From: Gliomastix tumulicola
Taxonomy: Eukaryota > Ascomycota > Sordariomycetes > Hypocreales > Bionectriaceae
Assembly (NCBI GenBank): GCA_001599755.1
Contig: BCHX01000004.1
Coordinates: forward strand, 806,001-870,000
DNA length: 64,000 bases
Direction: 5' to 3'
The first letter of the stretch is position 1. Every line of letters begins with the position of its first letter. Shown one piece after another: positions 54,173 through 64,000 of the stretch. Under the pieces are notes generated by a model. The model was not told where the DNA came from. It made no database searches and saw only the letters and a program-made list of their open reading frames with translations. The position numbers and the translations under genes were made by a program.

Positions 54173-55434
54173 TTACACATCCTCATCAGGCCCATGGTTT
54201 GTCCACGCACTCATAATCAGCTTCCCCTCATCATCAATCCACGCCCGATACATCCCCCCGCAGTTAAAGTCCATCAGGATCTCCGACCGCGTCCCCAGGA
54301 CGCTGCCGCCCTCGCGCACGACCACGGCCTCGATGCCAATCATGCCACCTTCGCCTTCTCCAGTACGGCCGAAGCGGTCACCCGCGCTCTGCTGAAGGAT
54401 GCCGCCCGGGCCGGTCACGTCCGAGAGTGCCTGTCGTGACGGCTCGGGCTTCCACCGGGCGATGGCACCCACGGTCCGTCCGGCGCCTGTGCGGAGGAAC
54501 GAGTCCCCGTTTCCCGTGCCGGACGTGGCCATCGATCGTGTCGTCACGAGTTTCGGCGCAGCAGCCACGGGACGGTAGAGGAATGGCGACGGCAGACAGT
54601 CAGCTAGGACTCCCCTCAAGGGACCCGACAGCTCGACGACCGCCCTCCCCGGATCCATCACCGCGGCCTTCATCTTCCCCCAGAACCCGTCCGTCGGGTC
54701 CCCTTCCTCCTCCCACTCCTCCGCCCAAAATCCCGCTCCTGGCACGGGCGTATCACCGACTCTCCCCGTAAGCTTGTTCGTCATGCCACCCGTGCTCGTC
54801 GCCACACAGACCACACCCTCCGCATCCAGCGCCACGGCACCGACCGTCCCCTGCGGCAGATATTCCTCCGCCGACCACGTAGCAGACACGCCCAGTGTCG
54901 TCTTGGACGCGTGGAGCGACCGTATATGCTCGTCCCACCGCGTCTGCGTAAAGAAGTACTCCTCGCTCACAAGCTCCAGCCCATACGCCCTCGCCAGCGC
55001 CTCCGCCGTCTCGCCAAACAACTGCGTATGCCCCTGCGCCGACGGCACATCCGGCCCCAGTCCCCCTCCTTCACTCTTCTTCTTCTTCATCATCTTCTTC
55101 TCCTCTTCTCCAGAAGACTTTTCCCCCCGAGGCTCCAGATCCTCATCCCCGTGCTCGAGCATCGCCCTCGCAAGCAGGATCGGGTTCCGCACCCGCCGCA
55201 GCCCCATGACCCCGACGCCGCGCTTCTTCCGCCCGCGCGAGACCATGACGCTCGCCTCGAGCTCGTTGAGCCCGTCGCGCGTGAAGACGGCGCCGCGGCC
55301 GGCGTTGAAGAGCGGGTTGTCCTCGAGCTGGACGACGGCGTGCGTGGCGATCTCCAGGGCCGAGCGCCGCGGGGTTTTGGCCCCGGGCGTCATGTAGGCA
55401 TTTGTGGATGACAGCTACGAGCAACACAGTCAGT

Positions 55435-55469
<35 letters not shown>

Positions 55470-55641
55470 GGGAAAAGAAGGGGTTGGGGTGGGTGAATAC
55501 AATAGAGAGGAGGGCGGTGCGGTATTGGGCGTATTTCTCGGGAGAGTAGCCCTTCCGGTTGATGTTGCCTGCGCCGCCGTGGATGATGAGGCGGGGGTTG
55601 ACGAGGGGAGTTGACGATGTGGTCGCTTGCTTGTACTCCAT
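54173..55641 (-). CDS. Type-2 asparaginase / isoaspartyl aminopeptidase (Ntn hydrolase)
   Basis: Two exons (55641-55501, 55414-54173) code for 460 residues. Plant-type asparaginases cut themselves before a threonine, which is then the N-terminal nucleophile that hydrolyses asparagine or isoaspartyl dipeptides. Here the cleavage point is Gly236-Thr237 in LPQGTVGAVALD. The fold marks are PRLIIHGGAGNI near the start, LEDNPLFNAGRGAVFTRDG, and VATSTGGMTNKLTGRVGDTP after the nucleophile, then GAGFWAE. Before the nucleophile there is an extra charged run (SGEEEKKMMKKKKSEGGG at about 148-165), not found in short family members. The length is greater than the roughly 310-330 residues of plant enzymes. 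No signal peptide is seen. Confidence 0.9.
55434..55469 (+). repeat. (CA)n(TA)n dinucleotide microsatellite inside the asparaginase intron
   Basis: About nine AC units run into about eight AT units, occupying nearly half of the 86-base intron (55415-55500) of the asparaginase gene. Confidence 0.9.
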
Positions 55642-56592
55642 GGTTGATGCTGACGGCGAATACACGTAAAGATTGAGATGATGAGGTATGAAAGAGGAGA
55701 ATTGGCGGGATGCTGGCGATGGTGTGATTGAGAGTCATGAATCGAGATAAGCAGTTCCCGACGTCGATCGTAACACTCCGCTAAACACTCGTACCCTACA
55801 TCACAAGCTTAGATAGACCATGATTGTACTCTCAATTCCTACGCCCTGTAGCACGTCGCTCAATCCCCAACTCATCATCTTGAAATACTACACAGTAACT
55901 ACACAGTGATTGATCGATCTCAATTGCGAAGCATCCCTAACTACTAAGCTAGCTAGCAGGGTATCTACCTACTTTGTGTCAAGACGATTTCCGTATGCCG
56001 CCCATCACGCACCAGCTCGTCTCTTCCAACCGCGCAACTCGAACAAATTGCAACAGTTTCTAATCCAAATGGGCATCCAATTCCATGCCCGGCACGAGTT
56101 TTCCTCTCGAGCCCGTTGCACATTCCGTGCACCATGTTCCCGTCGTAGCAGTGATCCTCCTTTTTCAAACCCACTGGTTATTTCCCTTTCCCACAGCCCG
56201 TCTCGCCCCTGGCTTTTCAGAGCAGGTCTAATAACCCGCTGAAGGAAATCGTCATTAAACACATGATGAAGAGCAAAACATAACAAAAAGCAAGAGGCAT
56301 CGTTATGGTGATGATGCATGACATATACACTCGGACCAGGCCTTCGCAGACCCTTCCGACCTAGGTGTAGCCGAAGAAGACCTAGGAATTGATAAGACCC
56401 AGGAGGCAAAACCCAGGAATTTGAGACCAAGTCGACTTAGACTTGGCCTCGGTTGAAGAGCCCGGTGGCAGTCTTCAAGGCTCGATCAACGTGTTTGGTA
56501 CGGAAGCCAATTGATTGTACGGATCCTTTAGCAAGGACGACCGCGTGATTGATAAGTTCTACACTTTTAGTCAGCAAGGTGCTCAGCCGTAT
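55642..56592. other. Intergenic, asparaginase promoter and bZIP 3' region
   Basis: 951 bases with no supported gene. A 110-codon frame at 55910-56242 has no protein sense. The stretch should hold the asparaginase promoter and the 3' end of the bZIP gene. Confidence 0.45.
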
Positions 56593-59500
56593 TCAAACAA
56601 GCCCTCTGCACATTTTGGGAGGGCCAAGGCATTCGTGAGGGGGGACAAGACCTTTCATGAACACATCGACATTAATGTCTACCACGGCTTTGCCGGGTCG
56701 CTGCTGCGACCACTGACCGATCGGAATCGCGGGGCATAGGTTAGCACTGTATGAGCCAGTGTCGGTAGAACCAGTCGCTGTCATGTCCGTAAACAAGGTA
56801 TTGATGGACTGGGGATGGACTGTGGCAGCGGCCCTGGCGGCATAGGGATGGATTGCCTCCAGAGGGGCAGGGCATGAAGGCGACCTTTGGAAGTCGCTGC
56901 CACCGTCACTAGGCGTTCGTCTGCCATCTGGGCCACGTCTGCCATTGGCAAACAAAGCAAACGACCCTCGAAAGTCGTTGGGGTCAATCTCGACGGTAGC
57001 GGTGCGTTGCGTGTAGTTCAAGTAGACGCCACGATCACCGAGGTAGAGAGCCACTTCGCGGGTACCCAGGAACTCTTCTTGCTCCTGGAAAGCCGCGATG
57101 CCCTCCTGACGTTGAGCCCCAATCCTTTGGTCCCAAGCCCGCGTATAAGAGAATTGCGGGCCACCATGATGGGTATAGTATCGAGCATGCTCGCCGCCCA
57201 GATGAGAACGTTCATTCATTCTGTTCTGATACGCATCTTGAGCCGATGGGGGACTGGTACCCCATATCTCTCTGTCCCGAACCCGCTGAGAGGTATATTG
57301 AGGAGAGACGGACTTTCTGTCAACATCTGACGTGGTGGGCTCGGGGGTTGGTGCCTGTGCCTGCACGGACAAGGTTGGCGATCCAATCGGTGTAGTCTGG
57401 TCTGGCAGTCTGATGACATGGTAAGGCTTCCCATTTTGCCAAACAGCATGCTCGAGACGAGCAGCAAAAGACTGTTCGCCAACCCCCTGGCCGAGTATGG
57501 AGAGTGCTTGAGCAGAGAACTGGGCTGCACTAGCTGTAGGCCCAGTGACCCTGGCTGGAGAATGATGGGGGGCTGGGGCGGGATAGCAGACCGGAAAGCT
57601 CGCATTTGCACGGCGTGGAAGAGTGAGCTCCTCAACGGCAGCAAGCTTATTTCCCTCTGTGTCCGAGACGTCATTGCCGGTCCAACCTTGTTCGGGGGAT
57701 CTGTCGACAGCGGTGCTGACAGGGGGGTGAGCAGCAGGAGGGGGGGAGCTCTGCCCATTCGAGACGGGGACCCAACTTCCTTGTGCGACACGCGGATAGT
57801 CACTGTCCTCGCTTGAAGAAGTTCCATCCTGTCTTGGGGAATCTCCCTCCGTATCCTCCTCTTCTTCCACAAATCTATCAATGCTGTTCGTGAACAGCTT
57901 GAGCTGAGCCTCAAACTCAGCGCCTCCCCGCTCCCGCAGTTCCTTCCCGTTTATGAAGTCAATGAAGTCGTTAATCGCTTGCACGATTTGGCTCTTGGCG
58001 ATCTTGGATCCCTCAAGCATGGTCTGCAGCTGTATTATCTTTTTGTCCTTCCTGTCACGATACGCCCGCTGGGCAACACGGATCTGTGTTCTCCGCCGCT
58101 GTTCTCCATTCCATGGTTAACGTGTGCTCTTCCAGATCAAGTTGCAGAATCGATGGGATATGCTCAAGGGGGTTCTTGTGAGGGGATAATGTAGGACAAC
58201 CGGCAAAAAGGTAGCCAGAACAGCTCTTTGAGTGCGATTCGAAATCCAGTGGAAAGGGAACTAACCTCCGCGGCCGAAACAGAATCGACTATGTCTGTCA
58301 AGCGAGGACGGCCTCTGGGCCTCTTAGCAACAGGTGGATCATCTTGGTAGGGCGCCTTGTTGACTGAGCCTGGCTTTCTGCCTTTCTTCTTTGGCTCGGT
58401 GGAAACGGTCGGGGACATCTTGGGCAGAGATACACCATGTCCGGTGCTGGCGTTCGTGATCGGGAATCGTTGAAGGCCGAGTCCCTGGCCGCTCGACCGA
58501 GTAGCTAGGGTCATGGGTTGCTGAGGTAAAGCTGGAGGCTTTGGTAGGACTGGACGACAGGTAGAACGCACAGAGGCAGAGAACTTCCTTTTGAGGGAGG
58601 CTCCTGTCGTTCCAGAGGGCGGCGTCGTAGCGGGGGTGGTAAGCGTGGTGGTGGCAGTATCAGTACTGTCACTAAAGCTGCCGTTGGGGCTGCCGTTGGG
58701 GCTGGCGGTGTTGTTGGTGGAGGAAGTGGGAGAAGACTCTGCCTTGATGTAAGGCTGAAGAGAGGCAAAAGCAGGAGCAACTGGATTAGGGGGGAAGCAA
58801 TATGACTCAAATGAGGCTGGCGGCGGCGACACCAGCGGCGAGTCCGATGCCGTCGTCGAGATGGGAGAGGGCTCGAGCTGAAAATTTGAGACTGTGCTCA
58901 CATGGGCAAGATAATGGGGGAAAGCTGACGCAGGCTGATGGAGTTGATGGTAAAGGGACAGGTTGTCGTGGGAAGAAGGTGGGAGGAGAAAGGAGGAGTC
59001 GACGAGGTTTTCGACGGAAACGAGGCAAACACCAGCAGGTGGCGGGCTAGGAAGGGCGGCAAAGTGTGCTGCTGGTGCGGGAGGTGCTAGAGGAGCCTGC
59101 AGGCGCTGCTGAGCCCTCGAGTCCCGGTCTTCTTCCTGGGGCGGCGGCACTGGCCAGCAGATCTGGCCCTGGTCCTGGTCCTGGTCTTGGCCCTGGGCCA
59201 GATCCCGGTCCTGATTGAGGACCTGCTGGGCGTGGGCGTGGGCGTGGGTGGTGATTGGGAGAGCTGCTGCAGGGTGCGGGGGTTGCTGGCCTGAGTGTCG
59301 TTGCTTCTGCGGGAGCTGCTCGCACTGGTGGTGTGGATGCTGACCGAGTGGCGGCAGTGGCTGGGCCTGGAACTGCGCGTGCAGTTGCGGTGTGTGCTCG
59401 TGTTCGTGCTGCGGCAACTGCTGCAATTGCTGCTGCAGTTGTCCGTGCAGCAGCTGGTCCAGGCGGCCGGAAGGGTGGTGGTCGCCGGAGACGTGGTTTT

Positions 59501-60242
59501 GATGGTGTGCGAAATAAGCACCCAGATAGTAATCCAGGTCCTCCAGCTGGAGTCGTGGTGGTGGATGCAACGGCAGCCGATCTGGCTCTGGTGCTAACCC
59601 GCTTAGCCCCCGATACAGATCTCCAGGTGGCTCCAGGCCCGCAGCGCCTGTAATTGCAGTGACAGTGCCGGTGTCAGCCTCAGTACTAGAGACTCTAGAG
59701 TCAGCACTAGAACTACCAGGTCCTTCACCGGCCCCAGTTTGAGTGTCAGTGCCAGCGTTAGCGTAGTAGTAGTGACCGTTTGTGGCAGACATTTCGCAGC
59801 TGCTGTCACCGTGAATGATTCCGTCGCTCCTGCCATCGCTCCTGCCACTTGGGACGAAAGGCAGGTGCCCCTCAGGCGCGTATCCGCGGTGCCTTCCCTG
59901 GCCAAAGCCTTGTTCTGCCTCCAGCTCCTTCCCCTGCGCGCTGTTGCCGCAAAATCCGTATCCGTCGATTCCATCCATCCTTTCTGTCCCCCCATAAAGA
60001 TCGCCTGCCTCCCCGCCTCCATCATCTCTGCCAACTCTCGCACTCCCATCTGCTTCATCCCTTCCTCTGTCATTCTCATATCCATCTCCATCCGCTTGGC
60101 AGATATGATTAACTGCCACAACTCCTTCGGGGCAGTCAGCCCCAGCTCCCCGTGGCAGGCCAGATCCACCGTCCACCGGGAATTGGGGCCAACGACTCCA
60201 ATCGGTATTGGCACAGACATCCAACAAGGGACCATCCATCAT
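56593..60242 (-). CDS. Large bZIP transcription factor with AT-hook motifs
   Basis: Two exons (60242-58266, 58098-56593) code for 1160 residues, joined in phase 0 over a 167-base intron (GTTAGT donor, GAACAG acceptor). The join builds a fungal bZIP basic region, RRRTQIRVAQRAYRDRKDKK (about 661-680), followed by IIQLQTMLEGSKIAKSQIVQ and the family's INDFIDFINGKEL helix. Just before it are two AT-hook-like words, KKKGRKPGS and KRPRGRPRL, which should grip AT-rich minor grooves. The first 500 residues are Gln/His/Pro-rich, with QLQQQLQQLPQHEHEH and QGQDQDQDQGQ runs and an acidic Gly/Asp start. The end is Ser/Pro-rich, with a GDRGVYLNYTQRTATVEIDP segment. It is probably nuclear. Targets are unknown. 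Confidence 0.85.
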
Positions 60243-63200
60243 GGTCAACCCGGCGGCTCACCTGGCCGGCGGTTAATATCGCAGGTGCCTTTCTGACGCT
60301 GGTCGGGTCTCGTCTACTATCCTGCACTGTGGAACTCAGGATAACTGACGACACCAAGATGGACCCCCTTTTGTTCCCAGGTCGAGCCCGACCCTGAAAG
60401 CTGTTGACAGGATCTGCTGATCCGGGTTTGCCCCCCCTGAAGGACTTTTCCCCAGGCTTACGATCGGTTTGTCCACCCGATCGTCTCCGAAGCTGTGAAA
60501 ATATCCTCCGGCTAATATGCAACGACTGATGCCTGACTCTGATGGGGCGACGAGGAGGGAGTTGCATGCAGTGGCACGGTGTTCCAGCCCAAGAGGGAGC
60601 AGAGCCAGGACAAGAACAGAGGCGATGCTTATCTGGTCGTTCGATCTGAAGGTTGAGAGAGTGCGGCAGTATGGGGTCGTGAAAGTCCAAGCCGAATCTT
60701 TCGGACAGTCGGCGGCGGCGGCAGAGGCAGAGGCGGCAGCGGCGCGCGGAGGAGAGGGAAACAGCAGCCGGGAATCCGTGTGCTTCTCTGTCCGCTTCGG
60801 GGCACGTCAAGCCCTGTGATCGATCAACTGGTAGAGATCAGTTTGCACTCTCGTGAGACCCGAACCTCAGGGACAAATATTCAACGACATGAAGAGGCAG
60901 TGCTGACATGGCAGAAAAACGAACCGATTTGCTCTATCCGAGCCAAGTGAACCGACAAACAGGTCCAGTCTCGTGAACAGTGCAGGTGCAAGCTTCAAGG
61001 ACGGGTATGTCTTCCAGACGCCCGAAATTCTGTCCCACCGGGATATTTAGATCCTTTATGGAAGCATTCGAGAGCGCTCCAACCCGAGTTTCTTCGGGGT
61101 CTCCTCAGGCGAGAACCGACTTGCTTTGTGCAAGAGTAGAGACCCACTAGGGAGGGTGATGCATGATATCACAACCTGCGGTGTTCCGCGTGCGTGTGTC
61201 TACTAGCTATGGGATGGGATGCTTGTCCAGTCGTTGCTTCTCTGGCCAGCTCGCCACCAGGTACGTACATGCATCGTATGCCGTCTGAGGGGTCCAGACC
61301 GGTGACGAGCGGGGGATTGGAGGCGGTTCATTCCTCAAGGGCCTTAACCCATGACCATGCCCTTGCCCATATCCTCTCGCTTTCGCTCTCTTCCTTGGCC
61401 CATCCTGCCGCTCTTATGTGTGTCTTGCAAAAAGGTAAGGCCAAGTCTGGCCTAGCTTTGATTTTGAGGTGATAGCTAACGGGGACGTTGTGTTCAGAAA
61501 GAAGCAAGGAGAGCCCTTCGAGGTCGCGAACGGTGGCGATCATATAGCGATCATATACCTCCATCCCGTGTCTATTTCTAGTTCTCCTGCTCTACCCACA
61601 GTTTCAGTGTCTCTCCATATGACTCCGGAATATCTACTCCTCATAAGATTCTCTGGGCTATTATGGATTTCTCACTATGCTCTGTACATGGGAAGAGATA
61701 TACGCTTGAGTCAAGACACGGCACATTCCTCATGTCACCATCTACGCGCCACCTACCCTCCAAATGTGCAACAGAACCCTGACTGCAGAAGAGAAGGATT
61801 CAGAGTAAGCTTGAGAACGGTGTGTAGCACCAGGACTGTCCAGGCATGGATAGGGTCGGTAACACAGTGTAACTTGGCAGCAACCTATCTCCAGCGGTCG
61901 TCGTTCCCGTCGTGACAAAATTCCAGGGCATGCTCGCGCTCTGATTTGACAGACCGTACACTGGCAATCCTTGGATAGCCGCATAAAGACCAGCGATCGA
62001 GCGAATGAGAGCCCACGTAAGGGGGTCCTCGCATACGCTATGGGTACAGTTTGGGGGCTGGCTCTCTTACATGCCTACATACCCCGGTCCGAGGACATGG
62101 ACTACGGAAGTTGCACGTTTCACCGATTTTTCCTTTTTTTCCCCAGTATGACCATCGATCGCAGGAAAGGGGGGTGTGTGAGGGCCACGGCTTATCCAAA
62201 GGCCCGGGTTAGCCAATGGGGACTCGAGGATGTGTTGTGGGTGTGTCGGTCGTTGGTTTTGAGCTGGTGTGCCAGACCCCCCGCTCTTGCGGACTGGAGT
62301 ATGCCGTGGACTATCGATCCATTGCAGGCCGACGATTCTCGGACGCTGTCCAAGGGTGTCTCGGACGCCCCCGGGGGGGAGCGCACGGTCTGCTGCACCT
62401 CGCTCGTTTGGCCGGAGGGGAGGGGGGCGCTTGACGAGGAAGATCCCAACGCCACGGGGGTTGATCCTTTTAGCAGCCTTTGGTAGCCCTATGGATAATA
62501 CATCACGGAATGATGAGACAGAATTAATACAAATGTCGGAGCAGTGGAGGCGAGATTGCTGTACTCCTTGACGCCGACCCGACCATTTGTCTCGCTATCA
62601 CGCAGATGAGCTGTGTCTAGCCAAGAAAAGCTGCTCGTAAGGATCTGCTCTGTAAGGCAAAATAGCTGCCAGCGCCTCTCCTGAGAGAAAGTGGGGGAGG
62701 CGGCCGTGCAAGCGGCCTCGCACAGCTGGCCACGATCGTGGAGGCCCCTTTCAGAGAGAAAGGGTGTGTGTGGTCGTGTCCGATGATTTTCGGTGTCGGA
62801 CAACAGCAACGCCAGGCTCGGCTGGTTGCTGTTGTCTCTCAACGAGAGGGATTCAGGAGGCGGAGAGAACAGGAACAGAGGTCGGTCGTGTGATGCTCAT
62901 GAGCTTGAGGTCGTCGACACAAGCTGGTACTTTAGCTTGGGAGAGGATCAGTTTATATGAGCAGTGGCGTCCGGATCGCCGATGTCCGTCGCTAGTTTTG
63001 CGCTGTGGTTTAGCTGCCGCAGCAGGCTATTGGATTTGAAGCAGCTGAGCTAATCAGCCAAGACAGCAGCTGGGAATAGCCCAGGACAGGAAATGCCGCG
63101 AGTTTTTCGGCCCTACTTGCCTGCTCGGTTGTACTCCGTATGTTTGTTACGAAGTCGTCTTGTCAACCTCGAAAAGCTCCGAAGCCAAAAGCTCAAGTGG

Positions 63201-64000
63201 GCTTGATGTGAGGCGGGTGGATGGGTCGTGTCTGGGGCGCTGTTGAGAGATGGGTCCCCATCCATTGGAAAGCTGCTGCCCACACCTCCCACTTTTACGA
63301 TGGAAGGCAGTAATTTTATCACGAAAGCGTAGGACTTGGGACTAGTAAATACTGGGAGAATTCAAGGAGAACACTTGGTGATCCTATATGAAATTCTATT
63401 TTATCCTATTTTATCCCTTGATTCTGTGCGGCTCTTGCATTGATATGTGTGTCGTGGGATTGTCATTCTGCTCCCCGCTCGCTCTTCCACTGGATTGAGG
63501 AGTTGAGGAGCACTGCCGCAGTCGGCACAGCCCGCCTCGGCGACCCAATTGAGACGATGACCAGTTATCTACCCTGTAGGCCTCTGGAGTTTGAGGCCCA
63601 TGTTGAAATGACAAGCAGCAGTATCGACACACTCTGAACCAATGAGGTACTGTTATGACGCATAGAGAACTCATCCGAACAGACTTCAACGTCCCTCGAT
63701 TAATAAACAAAACCGTTGCCGTTGAACCGTCGACGTTGAAGCGTAACAATCTACACTGACAAGAGCCCGCAAACCCCACAACCACCACAGCCTCCCCCCA
63801 GGTCCACTTGAAACGGCGCGGTCCCGTAAAACCGTCAGCCCTGGAGGGAAAAATGTCGTGGGAGGCATCAGGATAACTCGACAATTCGATTTTCTTCTAC
63901 CCCGATTGACGACTCAGAGTTCGCCAAGCGTCCAGTCCTATTGTCGAAGCGAGCTATGGCTGGCCTGACTCGAATCCAGATCTGACAGCCTGCGCTTTCG
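60243..64000. other. Long gene-free stretch at the right edge
   Basis: About 3.8 kb with no supported gene. The part just upstream of the bZIP gene (60243-61200) should hold its promoter and leader. Open frames at 61469-61915, 61971-62486 and 63411-63884 have no recognisable sense, no intron signals that extend them, and irregular codon use. A gene starting beyond the right edge could own the last part. Confidence 0.5.

Noticed and set aside
61971..62486. 171-codon plus-strand frame near the right edge
   Set aside because: No recognisable domain and many rare codons; treated as chance.
63411..63884. 157-codon minus-strand frame near the right edge
   Set aside because: No family sense and not extendable by splicing inside the window.

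Overview
The window looks like gene-dense, GC-rich nuclear DNA of a filamentous ascomycete. The evidence is short spliceosomal introns (about 50-110 bases, mostly GTAAGT/GTATGT-type donors with CTAAC/CTGAC branch points), C/G-rich third codon positions, and typical Pezizomycotina gene families. Class Sordariomycetes, close to Colletotrichum and relatives, is my inference from the protein families and not something proven here. I saw no transposon, rRNA, tRNA or CRISPR array. All intron borders below were placed by eye and checked for frame.

Layout, left to right. (1) 1-4068: the 5' part of the exocyst gene sec3 (minus), a decayed-looking reading frame, and a DmpA-type aminopeptidase (minus). 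(2) 4766-7959: a short-chain dehydrogenase and a mitochondrial-type iron alcohol dehydrogenase (hydroxyacid-oxoacid transhydrogenase). (3) 10426-16237: a secreted protein with a Kex2 site, a large membrane glycoprotein (minus) and an eight-cysteine GPI-type surface protein. (4) 16371-26067: housekeeping block with dynactin subunit 6, the 51 kDa subunit of complex I, a PEX11-family protein, a CUE/Smr nuclease related to Cue2, an Ala/Pro/Glu-rich small protein and the PP2A activator PTPA. (5) 26722-37440: a protein with a Myb/SANT-like C-terminus, a 1175-residue coiled-coil protein and a second large membrane glycoprotein. (6) 37609-46346: an accessory-looking block, all on the minus strand, with an APH-type kinase-like protein and two tandem NLR-like (STAND/NACHT) genes. 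(7) 49548-60242: a six-pass membrane protein, a GNAT acetyltransferase, TIM17, a type-2 asparaginase and a 1160-residue bZIP factor with AT-hooks. (8) 60243-64000: no convincing gene.

The strongest candidate for something not yet described is the tandem NLR pair at 39262-46346. Both proteins share an N-terminal helical STAND-type domain, a canonical Walker A (GKxGSGKST) and Walker B (FIDGxDEY), but they have different C-termini. One of them reaches its basic, NLS-like tail only if a weak-donor intron carrying an in-frame stop is removed. Several housekeeping pairs are divergent and share short promoters (complex I 51 kDa with dynactin p27; PTPA with the Myb-like gene; Cue2-like with the Ala/Pro/Glu-rich gene).
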